From positions 682,001 to 746,000 of the forward strand of contig CAVYXV010000007.1 of NCBI GenBank assembly GCA_963772585.1: a stretch of DNA of 64,000 bases. The letters run 5' to 3'. How positions within the stretch are numbered: position 1 is the stretch's first letter; each line of letters opens with the position of its first letter. The position numbers and the translations under genes are program-made. This stretch comes from CAVVXN01 sp963772585 (GTDB lineage Bacteria; Planctomycetota; PLA2; JAEUHO01). The notes under the pieces were generated by a model that saw nothing but the letters and a program-made list of their open reading frames with translations, searched no databases and was not told the origin of the DNA. Positions 18,152-27,503 of this stretch are shown here, piece by piece.

Positions 18152-19153
18152 TCAGAGCCTCGCGACGGCGTCGAGGGCCTGCTCGATGACCTGGGGGGTC
18201 TCGATGCCCTCCGCCTCGCCCTCGAAATTCAGCACGATGCGGTGCCTCAGGGCCGCGTGCGCCACGCTCTTCAGGTCCTCGCGGGCCACGGCGGCGCGCC
18301 CGTCGGCGAGCGCCATGACCTTGCCGGACAGGGCGAGGGCCTGCGCGGCGCGCGCGCTCGCGCCGTACCGGACGTAGCGTCGGGCCAGCGGGACGGCGTC
18401 GTCCGCCTCCGGGCGGGTGACGTGGACGAGTTTCGCGATCCACTGGCGGGCCCGGTCGCCGAGGGGAACCTGCCGCGTGAGGGCCCGCATCTCGAGCACG
18501 CGCTCCGCGTCCGCCACGGGGCCGACCACGGGCAACGCCCCCGTCGTCGTGCGGTCGAGGATGGTCTCCAGTTCGGAGACGGTCGGTCCCTGGACGACGG
18601 CCTTCAGGAGAAAGCGGTCGAGCTGTGCCTCCGGGAGCGGGTAGGTGCCCTCCATCTCCACCGGGTTCTGCGTCGCGAGCAATACGAAGGGGTCAGGCAG
18701 GGGGAACGTACGGTTGCCCACCGTGACCTGGTGTTCCTCCATCGCCTCGAGCAGCGCGCTCTGCGTCTTGGGGGTCGCCCGGTTGACCTCGTCGGCGAGC
18801 AGGACGTTGGCGAACAGCGGTCCCGGGCGGAACCGGAACTCCCGCCGCCCGTCCTCCTCGTCCACGATCCACGTACCCAGCACGTCGGCCGGCATCAGGT
18901 CGGGCGTGCACTGGATGCGTCCGAACTCCAGGCTCATGGCCCGGGCGAGCGTCCGGACGAGGAGGGTCTTTCCCGTTCCGGGCACGCCTTCGAGCAGGAG
19001 GTGCCCGCCGGCGAACAGGCAGATCAGCGTGTCGCGGATCGCCTCGTCGTGCCCGACGATCACCCGGCCCACCGCCTGTGCGAGGGCGCCGAAGTCCGCC
19101 GCGTACCGGGCTACGCCCTCCGCGCCCCGCCTGACCTCGCTCGACTGCGCCAT
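18152..19153 (-). CDS. MoxR-family AAA ATPase
   Basis: A 333-residue MoxR-type AAA+ ATPase. Walker A GVPGTGKT lies at residues 56-63, Walker B as LLADEVNR, sensor 1 as LATQNPVE, then QLDRFLLK, and a C-terminal lid domain with YVRYGASARAAQALAL. MoxR proteins act as chaperone-like remodelers, usually beside DUF58 and von Willebrand A genes. None of those partners is next to it here; the neighbour is a TatD-radical SAM fusion starting nine bases upstream of its ATG on the same strand. Confidence 0.88.
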   Translation of the reverse strand: MAQSSEVRRGAEGVARYAADFGALAQAVGRVIVGHDEAIRDTLICLFAGGHLLLEGVPGTGKTLLVRTLARAMSLEFGRIQCTPDLMPADVLGTWIVDEEDGRREFRFRPGPLFANVLLADEVNRATPKTQSALLEAMEEHQVTVGNRTFPLPDPFVLLATQNPVEMEGTYPLPEAQLDRFLLKAVVQGPTVSELETILDRTTTGALPVVGPVADAERVLEMRALTRQVPLGDRARQWIAKLVHVTRPEADDAVPLARRYVRYGASARAAQALALSGKVMALADGRAAVAREDLKSVAHAALRHRIVLNFEGEAEGIETPQVIEQALDAVARL

Positions 19154-19162
19154 GGCGCTGTT

Positions 19163-20578
19163 CTACCCCACTTCGTCGAGAACGCGCCCGCGCCACTCGA
19201 CCCCCAGGCCTTCTTCGGCGAGCCGGCGGCAGGCCTCCAGATCCACGCCCTCCAGCCCCTCGAGGGCCGTGGTGACCACCCTCAGGCCCTCCGCCTTCGC
19301 CGAGCGGATGAAAGCCAGCATCGGCGTGAAGCCGTCGGGCGAGAACGCCGAGGGGCAGTGCCGTTCGAAGGTCTCCCGATCGTGGGCGTTCAGGCTCACG
19401 GACACCACGTCGATCAGGCCCACGAGCTCCGCCGCGATCGGGCGCTTGTTGAGCAGGTCGCCGTGGCCGTTCGTGTTGAGGCGGGTCCGTCCCCCCGCCT
19501 CCTTGACGCGGCGGGCCACCTCTTTCACCACGTCCAGCCGGAGCGTCGGCTCTCCGAAGCCGCAGAAGACCACCTCGGAGGCGCGCGAGGGGTCTCCCAG
19601 GGCCTCGAGGATCTCGCCGGCCCGCGGGTCCTTCGGGCGCCTGAGGTCGTACCCCTTGACGACGAAGTCGTCGTACGTCCGGGGGCAGAAGTCGCAGCGG
19701 GCGTCGCACGCGTTCGTCACGTTGACGTAGACGGCGTCCCGGATCCAGTAGACGGGAGGTCCGGCCACGTCTTCCACGGGTAGGCGGAAGAGACGCCTGG
19801 CGTTGCGCGCGGTGATGCGCCGCACGTCGGCCACGGAGAGGCCCTTGAGAGGTGCAAGCGCAGCGGCGACGTGCGCGACGAAAGCCGGCTCGTTGCGCTT
19901 TCCCCGGTGGGGGACCGGCGCGAGGAAGGGCGCGTCCGTCTCGACGAGGATCCGTTCCACGGGCACGCTCCTCGCCGCCTCCCGGACGTTCTCGCCCTTC
20001 GGGAAGGTGAGGATGCCCGAGAACGAAACGTAGAAGCCGAGGTCCAGGTAGCCCCGGGCGTGTCGCGTATCGCCCGTGAAGCAATGGACGACCCCACGGA
20101 CGCCCGGCGTTTCCTCGAGGATCCGCTGGACGTCGTCGTAGGCGTCCGCCCGGTCCTCCTGGTCGCGGATGTGGACGATGACCGGCAGGTCGAGGTCCCG
20201 GGCCAATGCGGCTTGGCGCCGGAACGAGCGCTGCTGGCGGTCGCGGTCCACGCGGTCGCGGTAGTAGTCGAGGCCGGTCTCGCCGACGGCGGCGAACCCT
20301 CCCTCCTTCAGGAGCGCTTCGAGTTCGGCGAGCGCTTCCTCCGCGTCCTCGGGCACGTCATTCGGATGGATGCCCGCCGTGGGGTAGAGCGCCCGGTGAC
20401 GAGCGGTCAGCGTGTGCACCCGTCGCGCGTCGGCGACGCCCGTCGCGACCACCAGGGCCTGGCCGACGCCCGCCGCCTCCATCCGGCCGACCACGGCGTC
20501 CACGTCTCCGTCGAAGGAGGGCCAGGTCAGGTGGCAGTGGGAGTCCACCAGCGGCGGAAGCGGGTGCGCGTCGGGCAT
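19163..20578 (-). CDS. TatD-family hydrolase fused to TatD-linked radical SAM domain
   Basis: A 471-residue fusion. Residues 1-265 are a TatD metal-dependent hydrolase: VDSHCHL, GETGLDYY, VIVHIRDQ, VVHCFTGD and ETDAPFL give the His/Glu/Asp metal ligands of this DNase family. Residues about 270-471 are a radical SAM domain with CDARCDFC, the C-x3-C-x2-C cluster motif near residue 290, followed by FCGFGEPTLR. The second half matches the known family of radical SAM proteins that accompany or fuse with TatD. Its substrate is unknown. The gene is divergent from the coiled-coil gene at 20767. Confidence 0.87.
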   Translation of the reverse strand: MPDAHPLPPLVDSHCHLTWPSFDGDVDAVVGRMEAAGVGQALVVATGVADARRVHTLTARHRALYPTAGIHPNDVPEDAEEALAELEALLKEGGFAAVGETGLDYYRDRVDRDRQQRSFRRQAALARDLDLPVIVHIRDQEDRADAYDDVQRILEETPGVRGVVHCFTGDTRHARGYLDLGFYVSFSGILTFPKGENVREAARSVPVERILVETDAPFLAPVPHRGKRNEPAFVAHVAAALAPLKGLSVADVRRITARNARRLFRLPVEDVAGPPVYWIRDAVYVNVTNACDARCDFCPRTYDDFVVKGYDLRRPKDPRAGEILEALGDPSRASEVVFCGFGEPTLRLDVVKEVARRVKEAGGRTRLNTNGHGDLLNKRPIAAELVGLIDVVSVSLNAHDRETFERHCPSAFSPDGFTPMLAFIRSAKAEGLRVVTTALEGLEGVDLEACRRLAEEGLGVEWRGRVLDEVG

Positions 20579-20766
20579 CGGCCCACGGTATCCGGGGCGG
20601 GAGCCCGGGGAGAGCGCGGGGGCGGGGCCGGGAGACCCGACGGCGCGCCCCGGCCGCCATCGCCCCCCCCGCGGGCGGACCGCGCCGCGCCCGGCCGGTG
20701 CGCGAGGACCGTGCTCGCGTAGACTCTCCCTCGCATCCGGACCCGACGCGGGAGCAGCGACGCCCC

Positions 20767-21954
20767 ATGCCCACGAACGTGCAGAGACTCGGACCCGTCG
20801 TGCCGTGGGTGGCCCTGGCCGCCGTCACGGCGTTCGCGCTCGTCCTCCTCGCCGACCGGGGGGCGACGCCCTCTGCCGCGACCCCGCGCGAGGCGCCGGC
20901 GGCGTCGGCCCCCGCTCCCGCCGAGACACCGGGCGCCGTCGATCCCGTCGCCGCCGCGAACATCGCCGAGGAGAACCTCGACGAGGCGCTGGTGGCGAAC
21001 GAAGCCCTGAAGGTGCAGGTGGCCGAGTTGGAGAAGGCCCGCGACGCCTCCCTCCGGCGGGCCGAGAAGGCCGAGGCCCGGATTGCCACGGAGGAGGAGC
21101 GTCTCGCCGCCTACGAGGCGACGCTCGATCAGGCGGGGACGCTCGCCGCCGAGACGCAGGATCGTCTCGACGAGATGACGAGGCGCGTCGAGGAGTTGGA
21201 GGCGCGCCGGAAGGCGGCCGAGGATCGGGTGATGCGCTGGATCCGCGACGTCGCGTCCGAGGAGAAGGACCTTCGCCAGCGGGCCCTGGACGGCGTCGGA
21301 GGCGCGGGCCCGGACGATCTCTCGCGTCTGGCCGAGCTGGTCGCCGAGGATCCGAGCCGCGCGCCGGCGGTCGCCGACCTCCTTGCCGCGGTGGAGCCGT
21401 CCGATGCGAGCGACGCGGTCGCGCTGGCCGTGCTCCGCGCCGGCGTCGAGCCGAAGGACGTTCCCGCGGCGCTCCTCGTGCGCCCCGCCGTCGTGAAGGG
21501 CGCGCTCACCGAGGGCGACGAGACGCTCGCCCGCGGCGTTCTCGCCGCGCTGGCCACGCACGCCGCCCGGCTGGACGAGGAGGGAGCCGGAGCCGTCTCC
21601 GAGGCCGTGGTCCCGCTTCTCGACGAGCCGGTGCTCGCCCCGCTCGCCGCGCGCGTGGTGGGCATCGCGCGAAGCGGGGGCGCCGCGTCGAAGCTCGCGG
21701 GCCTCCTCGCGAGCGAGGATCCCGCCGCCCGCGCCGCGGCCGCGTACGCGCTCTCGCGCGTGCCGGACCTGGGGTCCGTCGCGTCCGACGCGCGAAAGGC
21801 CCTGCCGGGCCTCCTGATGGACGACGACCTCTCGGTACGGACCGCGGGCGTCCTGCTCGCCGAGGCCGTGCTCGGGGGGCCGGTCACCTACGACCCCGCC
21901 GCGGATGCGGCCGCACGCGGGAAGGCCGTCGATCAACTGAAGCAGCGCCTCTGA
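20767..21954 (+). CDS. Membrane-anchored coiled-coil protein with HEAT-like repeats
   Basis: A 395-residue protein of unknown function. It has one N-terminal transmembrane segment (about residues 10-28), an Ala/Pro linker, a long coiled coil (about 55-155, rich in EEL, EKA and EAR heptads) and a C-terminal alpha-helical region that looks like degenerate HEAT-type repeats (about 165-370). The topology suggests a periplasmic scaffold. The ATG at 20767 starts the hydrophobic segment; longer in-frame extensions overlap the divergent TatD gene and are not credible. Confidence 0.7.
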   Translation: MPTNVQRLGPVVPWVALAAVTAFALVLLADRGATPSAATPREAPAASAPAPAETPGAVDPVAAANIAEENLDEALVANEALKVQVAELEKARDASLRRAEKAEARIATEEERLAAYEATLDQAGTLAAETQDRLDEMTRRVEELEARRKAAEDRVMRWIRDVASEEKDLRQRALDGVGGAGPDDLSRLAELVAEDPSRAPAVADLLAAVEPSDASDAVALAVLRAGVEPKDVPAALLVRPAVVKGALTEGDETLARGVLAALATHAARLDEEGAGAVSEAVVPLLDEPVLAPLAARVVGIARSGGAASKLAGLLASEDPAARAAAAYALSRVPDLGSVASDARKALPGLLMDDDLSVRTAGVLLAEAVLGGPVTYDPAADAAARGKAVDQLKQRL

Positions 21955-22099
21955 TCCGCGCGCACGGGCGTCCCTGGCCCGCCTCCCTCACGAACGGGGG
22001 GCATCGCGCGGCCGGTGCACGAGGACGACTTGTCGATGGTGCGTCGGACCGGACGGGCCCGTCCGGCCGTCGCGTCGCGCGCTTGGCGTGTCGTGCGGG

Positions 22100-22483
22100 C
22101 TAGCGACGGTCCCGGCGGCTCGGCCAGAGCAGCCAGACCAGCACGCCGGCCAGGAGGAGTCCCGCGCCGGACAGGGCGATCAGCGGCACCGCGAGCCCGG
22201 CCAGCGGGCTCTCGAACGCCAGGCCGAACGCCAGCGGCACGCCGAACACGACGATCGCCGCCCAGACGAGGCACCCGATCCGTCCCGCGAGCCAGGGGCG
22301 GAGCAACGCCCCCGTCGCGCGGCGTCGCTCGGCGGGGGAGCCGAACAGGGCCTGCAGCGGATCCAGGGGAGGCGGCGCGGATGCCGCCTCCTGGGGCGCC
22401 CCGCACTCGGGGCAGACGGCCGTCTCCTCCGGGATCGCCGTCCGGCACCGGGGGCAGACCTGGAGGCGGATCGGTTCCGGCAT
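22100..22483 (-). CDS. Zinc-ribbon small membrane protein
   Basis: A 127-residue protein with an N-terminal zinc ribbon (Cys10, Cys13, Cys24, Cys27 in CPRC and CPEC), a Pro-rich linker and two transmembrane helices in the last 60 residues. Such zinc-ribbon membrane proteins are common and mostly uncharacterised. It lies head to tail in front of ccsA on the same strand with about 50 bases between. Confidence 0.7.
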   Translation of the reverse strand: MPEPIRLQVCPRCRTAIPEETAVCPECGAPQEAASAPPPLDPLQALFGSPAERRRATGALLRPWLAGRIGCLVWAAIVVFGVPLAFGLAFESPLAGLAVPLIALSGAGLLLAGVLVWLLWPSRRDRR

Positions 22484-22536
22484 GCGGTCAGGCTACCCCC
22501 GCCGCACCGCTGACAGGGGGCCCCCCCGCGAGAACC

Positions 22537-24609
22537 TCAAGAGCGGGCGCCCGCGCCCGTCGTCTTCGGACCCTGCGCGAGCCACCAGATGGTGCCCCCG
22601 AGGAAGATGAGGCCCTCGAATCCGTAGAAGACGTTCAGCGACGTCGAGACGCCCTGGGTGAAGCCGTAGCTGTGGAGCCCGATCCCGAGAAGGTTCACGC
22701 CCCACCACGAGAAGGCGACGACGCATCCGAGCACCGTGGACGCCATCGCCAGCCCCCAGGTCTTGAGGATGCCGCCGAGGCGTCCGTGGATCATGGCCAA
22801 CTGCCAGAGCACGATCATGAGCGCGCCGTTCTCCTTCGGGTCCCAGCCCCAGAAGCGGCCCCACGACTCGTTCGCCCAGATGCCGCCCAGGATCGTGCCG
22901 ACGGTGGCGAACACGAGCCCGAAGGCGAGCATGCCGTAGAGCATCCGTCCGAGCGTGCGGTAGAACTCCGGGTTGCCCTTCTGCAGGCCCGTGATCTTGC
23001 CGACGATGTAGAGGTTCCCCAACCCCGCCGTGAACAGCGCCGCCATGTAGCCGATGGCGATGCAGGTCACGTGCGTGGCGAGCCAGAAGTTCGTGTCCAG
23101 GACGGCCACGAGGGGACGCATCGTGTCCTCGCGGGTGAGGTTGTCGTAGCCGACGGCGACGGTCATGCCGAGGAAGCCGAAGACCGGCGCGAGGGCCAGG
23201 GCGATCCGCCCCTTGTTCATCCACTCGATGGTGAGCGCGGCGACCGCGACCCCGGCGGTGATGAAGAGCACGGTGTCGTAGAGGTTGTTGATGGGCGGAT
23301 GCCCGCGGATCAACGAGCGGATCACGACGCCGGCGATGAGCATCGCCGTGGGAATCGCCAGCGCCGGTCCGATGACGAACCAGTCATACCAGCGGCGCCG
23401 CTTCTTGAAGAGCCACGTGACGGCCACGAGCACGAACGCGAGGAGGTAGAGGTGCCGCGGCCACTTGAGGAGCCCCGAGCGGAGCAGGAAGACCTCCAGG
23501 GCGACGTGGCCCGCGCGTCCGGTCTCCTTGGCGAGGGGCTTCTGGAGCCTGGCGAAGGAGTGGGCGTGCTCCGCGAACGTCTTCATGTCGCCCCGAGCGG
23601 CGGCCATGGCTTCCAGATCGCGGAGCATGTCCACGTGCGCCGCCGACACCGGCAGGACGGGCAGCTGCGCCTGGAAGAGGACGTCGTAGGGCGACAGCCA
23701 TTCGTCGCGTTGCCACTTCTCGGGGTCCAGCCTCCGGGACTCCACCAGTTGCTGGATCCGCTTCGACTGCTCGCGCGTCAGCGGGAAGATGGAGGGGAAC
23801 CGGGACAGGGCGCTGTCGAAGACGGGCGCCGAGAACGCGTTCCAGATCCGTTCCCCATCCGGCCGGGCCTGGAGCCCGGTGAGGACCTTCGGCGCCCGCT
23901 CCACGATCTCGTCGAAGGACGCGGTCTCGGCGCCGCCGAAGAACTCGCGGAGCGCCTCCGGGATCGCCACCGGACCCGTTCGTGCCCAGTCCATGCTCCG
24001 AAGGACCTTCTCGAACGACATCAGGTTGTGGGCGAGGTCGAGGATCCCGCTCTGGACGGGATCGCGGTCCCGGGCCTGGACCTCGTCGTACTCGGCGGCG
24101 AGCGTCATGAGCCGGGCGCGGCCGGGGGCGAGGAAGTCGTACGAGTAGCGGTCGCGCTTCTTCTTCTGCATCCCCTCCAGGGAGAGGCCCATCGCGCCGA
24201 TGACCTCGTCGTTGTCCACCATGAAGCACTCGTAGCGGCGCGCGACGTCCGGGAAGAACATCACGTCGAGCATCCACTCCATGGCGGAGAGGTCGCGCGT
24301 GTCGGCGGCGGGTCCGCTCTGCCCGTCCACGGGGACCTTGCAGGAGTCCCGGTGGTTCATGTCCTTCAAGGTGAGGACGGCGAGCTTCTCCAATGGCATG
24401 ACCCGTCCGCCGTGGAGCACCGACGTGTAGGCGAAGAGGTCCACGACCTCGTCGGGCCAGTGCGGCGCCGAGGTCGTCGCGTCGGTCGGCGCGGAGCGCG
24501 TGTCCTCGGCCCTCGCCGCGGTCAGCGACCGACCGGCGAGCAGCCCTCCCGCCAGGACGAGGGCCGCAACCAGGAAAGCGCCGACGCGGCGCCGGTACGA
24601 GTTCTTCAT
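22537..24609 (-). CDS. ccsA: Cytochrome c biogenesis protein CcsA with long N-terminal extension
   Basis: A 690-residue CcsA/CcmC-like heme-handling protein of System II cytochrome c maturation. The C-terminal half has about eight transmembrane helices and the tryptophan-rich heme motif WGRFWGWDPKENGAL. Conserved His residues lie in the THVTCIAIGY and GLHSYGF regions. Residues 1-30 form a signal or anchor, and about 40-400 a soluble, probably periplasmic extension absent from minimal CcsA proteins (usually 300-400 residues). The ATG at 24609 overlaps the resB stop by four bases. With resB it would export heme and attach it to CXXCH motifs, such as those encoded 3-9 kb away. Confidence 0.88.
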   Translation of the reverse strand: MKNSYRRRVGAFLVAALVLAGGLLAGRSLTAARAEDTRSAPTDATTSAPHWPDEVVDLFAYTSVLHGGRVMPLEKLAVLTLKDMNHRDSCKVPVDGQSGPAADTRDLSAMEWMLDVMFFPDVARRYECFMVDNDEVIGAMGLSLEGMQKKKRDRYSYDFLAPGRARLMTLAAEYDEVQARDRDPVQSGILDLAHNLMSFEKVLRSMDWARTGPVAIPEALREFFGGAETASFDEIVERAPKVLTGLQARPDGERIWNAFSAPVFDSALSRFPSIFPLTREQSKRIQQLVESRRLDPEKWQRDEWLSPYDVLFQAQLPVLPVSAAHVDMLRDLEAMAAARGDMKTFAEHAHSFARLQKPLAKETGRAGHVALEVFLLRSGLLKWPRHLYLLAFVLVAVTWLFKKRRRWYDWFVIGPALAIPTAMLIAGVVIRSLIRGHPPINNLYDTVLFITAGVAVAALTIEWMNKGRIALALAPVFGFLGMTVAVGYDNLTREDTMRPLVAVLDTNFWLATHVTCIAIGYMAALFTAGLGNLYIVGKITGLQKGNPEFYRTLGRMLYGMLAFGLVFATVGTILGGIWANESWGRFWGWDPKENGALMIVLWQLAMIHGRLGGILKTWGLAMASTVLGCVVAFSWWGVNLLGIGLHSYGFTQGVSTSLNVFYGFEGLIFLGGTIWWLAQGPKTTGAGARS

Positions 24610-25853
24610 GACCGGACCCTTCCTCCCGCTCCCTGCGGCACCGCGGACGCGCTCCCGGCCGCCGCCTCCCGGCGGAGGCGCGCGCCGCGTTGCGACTGGG
24701 CCTTCAGGTGCAGATAGAGCTTCCGTCCAAAGTGGATGATCATGCCGATGGCTATGATGACGCACGACCAGAGGGGGACGCGGTCCGATGGGTTCACCGC
24801 GACGGAGAAGACCGACGAATACCGACGTCCGTCCTGGTTCTCGTCCTGGCCCCAACTGGACTGGTAGAGGGTGTAGCCCTCCGAGCGGAGCGGCGCGTTC
24901 ATCGTGATGTGGACCGGGCGCTCGACCCCGTTCTCGATCTTCGTGACGTAGCTCGAGAACTCCCGGTCCATGTGGGTGCCCGGATGTCGCTCATGGACGA
25001 ACCGGTCGAGGCGGACCCGGAACGGGAGGTCCCACCGCTCGCGCCGGAGGTGGAGTTGGTAGGCCGCGTCCCCCACATTCACCTCGAAGGGCTTGCCCGC
25101 CGTCCAGAGGATCCCGGGGAGCGACTCACCGGTGTCCGGGCGCTCTAGCGTCACGATCATCCCCGGCACGTTCATGCGGTTCTTGGCCTTGTCGGCCTTG
25201 GAGATCGGCTCGAGCTCCCGGAGCGCGTAGTGGTCCACCACGGTGGCCCTCTTCTCGTCCGGCGCGGCCGGCTCGACCTTCGAGTTCGTCATGTAGTTGG
25301 AGAGCACGACGTCGAAGGGGAGGTCCGGGTGCTGGAAGCGGACGCGGTGATCGTCCGAGGCGGACTCGACCTTGTCGGACGGGATCACGTAGAGGCGCTG
25401 GCGGCCGCCGGCGTTCTCGAGGATCGCCAGCTCGTAGGTGTCGTAGCTGTAGAACTGCCCGTCCGTTTCCCCCTCTCGGAGATCGAGGAAACCGCGGGTC
25501 ACGAAGCTGTGCTCGATCAAGCTGCCGAAGAGCAGGATGACGATGCCCAGGTGCACGATGAACACGCCCAGCGTGGACTTGCCCATGCGCAGCCGGAGCA
25601 GGCCGCCCACGAGCAGGTTGATCGCGAGCGCGGGGAGCAGCAGCATCCCGCCCGGCCAGGGAATCGGGAATCGGCCGCCCCAGTGGTGGACGACGAAGAG
25701 GGAGTTGAAGTAGTCGCTTTGGACCTGGTCGATCGTCGAGTACTGCTGCTCGAGCGTCCCGAACAGGGTCAGGACGCAGAGCATGACCAACAGGACGGCC
25801 GCGAGCTTGAACGAGCCCAGGAAGTCGACGGCCTTCGTGAGGAGCGTCTTCAT
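24606..25853 (-). CDS. resB: ResB/CcsB cytochrome c biogenesis protein
   Basis: A 415-residue ResB (CcsB) homolog, partner of CcsA in System II. Three N-terminal helices (about 15-35, 65-85, 95-115), a large periplasmic domain (about 120-360) containing NAPLRSEGYTLYQSSW, and a fourth helix near residue 370 give the family topology. The conserved His in VFIVHLG fits the expected heme or heme-channel ligand. It is translationally coupled to ccsA by an ATGA overlap. Divergent from it, past a lipoprotein, is the multiheme cytochrome cluster that needs this machinery. Confidence 0.88.
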   Translation of the reverse strand: MKTLLTKAVDFLGSFKLAAVLLVMLCVLTLFGTLEQQYSTIDQVQSDYFNSLFVVHHWGGRFPIPWPGGMLLLPALAINLLVGGLLRLRMGKSTLGVFIVHLGIVILLFGSLIEHSFVTRGFLDLREGETDGQFYSYDTYELAILENAGGRQRLYVIPSDKVESASDDHRVRFQHPDLPFDVVLSNYMTNSKVEPAAPDEKRATVVDHYALRELEPISKADKAKNRMNVPGMIVTLERPDTGESLPGILWTAGKPFEVNVGDAAYQLHLRRERWDLPFRVRLDRFVHERHPGTHMDREFSSYVTKIENGVERPVHITMNAPLRSEGYTLYQSSWGQDENQDGRRYSSVFSVAVNPSDRVPLWSCVIIAIGMIIHFGRKLYLHLKAQSQRGARLRREAAAGSASAVPQGAGGRVRS

Positions 25854-25938
25854 GTCGAGAGGGTCTTCTCCGCCGCCCCCGGCGCCTGGGGAAGCGCCGA
25901 TCGGCGGCGTGGGGAGTCTGTGTCGTGTTTGCGCGGGC

Positions 25939-27102
25939 CTACGGAGCTCGCAGCGAGCGGACGAAGGCCTCGAAGGCGCCCCGCTCCGCCGTCACCTGGT
26001 CCGTGGGTCCGACCATCTTCACGAAGACGCTGTCGCCACCCCGCATCAGGACGAAGCCCAGCATGGTCGCGTCTTCGATCTTGCCCTGGTGGCTGCTCAT
26101 GCTCCCGGCGTCGTAGCTGCCGTGGATCGTCACCAGCGTTCCTTCGCGCCCGTTCGCTTCCAGTTGCGGCAAGGACCGGACCTCGGCGTCGCCCAGCGCC
26201 GACTGCCCCATCTGGCGACGCCAGCGGTTGATGTTCTCCAGCAGGCCGCCGCCGTCGCCGGCCAGGACGGAGACCCACGCTTCCGTGTCCGGATGGCCCT
26301 CGGGTACGAAGGTGGCCTCGCGGAAGGCGGTCCTGCCTCCGGTCGGTTTCCAGTCCTTCGGGACCGACCAGGACACGGCGGACGACCCCTGGGTCTCGCC
26401 GGCGGCCGGCGGGCGCATCCCGTGTCCCGGCGGCAGGCCCTCCGCGGGCGTGGGCGGTCCCATGCGGATGGAATGCCCCAGGAACAGGAACGCGTCCCGC
26501 TGGGCCTCCACGGCTTCGGCGGGGCCCGTCATCTTCAGGAAGAGCGCGGCCCGGGGCAGCTCGGCAATGAGCCCGAGCAACTTCGCGCCCTCGATCTTCG
26601 TCGGGCCGCCCATGCCCCCGTACGTTCCATCGAGATCGACGAGTATCGCGGACTGCCCCATGAGGTCGGCTCGGGGGAGGTCGGCCACGGCGGCGTCCTC
26701 GACGTGCTCGAGTCCCATCTGGTCCCGCCAACGGTTCACGTTGGCGACGAGACCGCCCCCGGTTCCGCCGAGCGCGGCGAACGTGACCTCGACACCGCCG
26801 GGCGCCTGCCACCCGAGGTCCCGCATGGGTGCGGAGGGCAATTGTTTCCATCCGTCGGGCGTCTCGAAGCCCCAGGTCGGTTTGCGGGGAGCCTCGGTGC
26901 CGTGGGGGCCGCCGCCGAAGCGGTCCTGCGAGTCGTTGGCCGTCATCGTGCGGCCGCCGGCGGGGCCGAGGTCGCGGACCCGGCCGATCTGCTCGGTGTC
27001 CTCGTGATCGCCGCACGCGGCGAGCAGGCAGAAGCAACCGGCGGCGAGGACCGCGGTGAGGGCGCTGAGCCGCCCCCGGAGGTTGGGGATCGTTCGGGAC
27101 AT
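25939..27102 (-). CDS. Lipoprotein with two repeated domains, unknown
   Basis: A 387-residue lipoprotein (signal ending LLAAC then GDHEDT). After a linker it contains two similar halves, about residues 75-215 and 245-385. Each begins with a W-F/V-xxPxxW motif, continues with a glycine-rich VNRWRDQMG or INRWRRQMG block, and ends with a VFVKM- or LFLKM-GP strand. This is an internal duplication of a domain I cannot name. It lies 85 bases before resB on the same strand and may belong to the cytochrome maturation transcript. The ATG at 27102 is chosen because it directly precedes the signal peptide. Confidence 0.7.
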   Translation of the reverse strand: MSRTIPNLRGRLSALTAVLAAGCFCLLAACGDHEDTEQIGRVRDLGPAGGRTMTANDSQDRFGGGPHGTEAPRKPTWGFETPDGWKQLPSAPMRDLGWQAPGGVEVTFAALGGTGGGLVANVNRWRDQMGLEHVEDAAVADLPRADLMGQSAILVDLDGTYGGMGGPTKIEGAKLLGLIAELPRAALFLKMTGPAEAVEAQRDAFLFLGHSIRMGPPTPAEGLPPGHGMRPPAAGETQGSSAVSWSVPKDWKPTGGRTAFREATFVPEGHPDTEAWVSVLAGDGGGLLENINRWRRQMGQSALGDAEVRSLPQLEANGREGTLVTIHGSYDAGSMSSHQGKIEDATMLGFVLMRGGDSVFVKMVGPTDQVTAERGAFEAFVRSLRAP

Positions 27103-27503
27103 CGGGAACCTTCGCGCAGACGGCGCCGGGGGGAGCATCCCCCCAGGGCCGGGATTCTTGGCCGATCGGCCGGGACGGAGCGCTCAACGATACCGGCACG
27201 GAAGCCGGGGACCCGAAGGGTTCCGGGAGGGGCGGGCGTCCCCAGCGGGGCCATCCGGGCGGCGTGCACGGCGGCGAATGATGGTCCCATGACCTGTGCC
27301 TGCTATCCCCGACGACCGAGGGCCTTCCTTCCGGAGGGGGGTTCGGGGCTCAGGTCCGCTCGGACGGTCGGTTCCGGAGGAACCGGCGGGGGGGCGAAAG
27401 GCCTGTTCCCCGCCACGCGGAACGCGCGCGGCCCGGGCCATGCTGGTTCAATTGATCTGCCGGTCGGGAGTTCCGGTGAACCCGACGGCCGCGGAGAGGC
27501 GCG
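27103..27503. other. Divergent intergenic region between lipoprotein/ccs genes and Rrf2 cluster
   Basis: A 401-base region holding the promoters of both divergent units. I see no gene. Near 27440-27490 the sequence is locally less GC-rich (ggttcaattgatctg) and may contain the Rrf2 promoter, but no boxes are certain. Confidence 0.4.
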
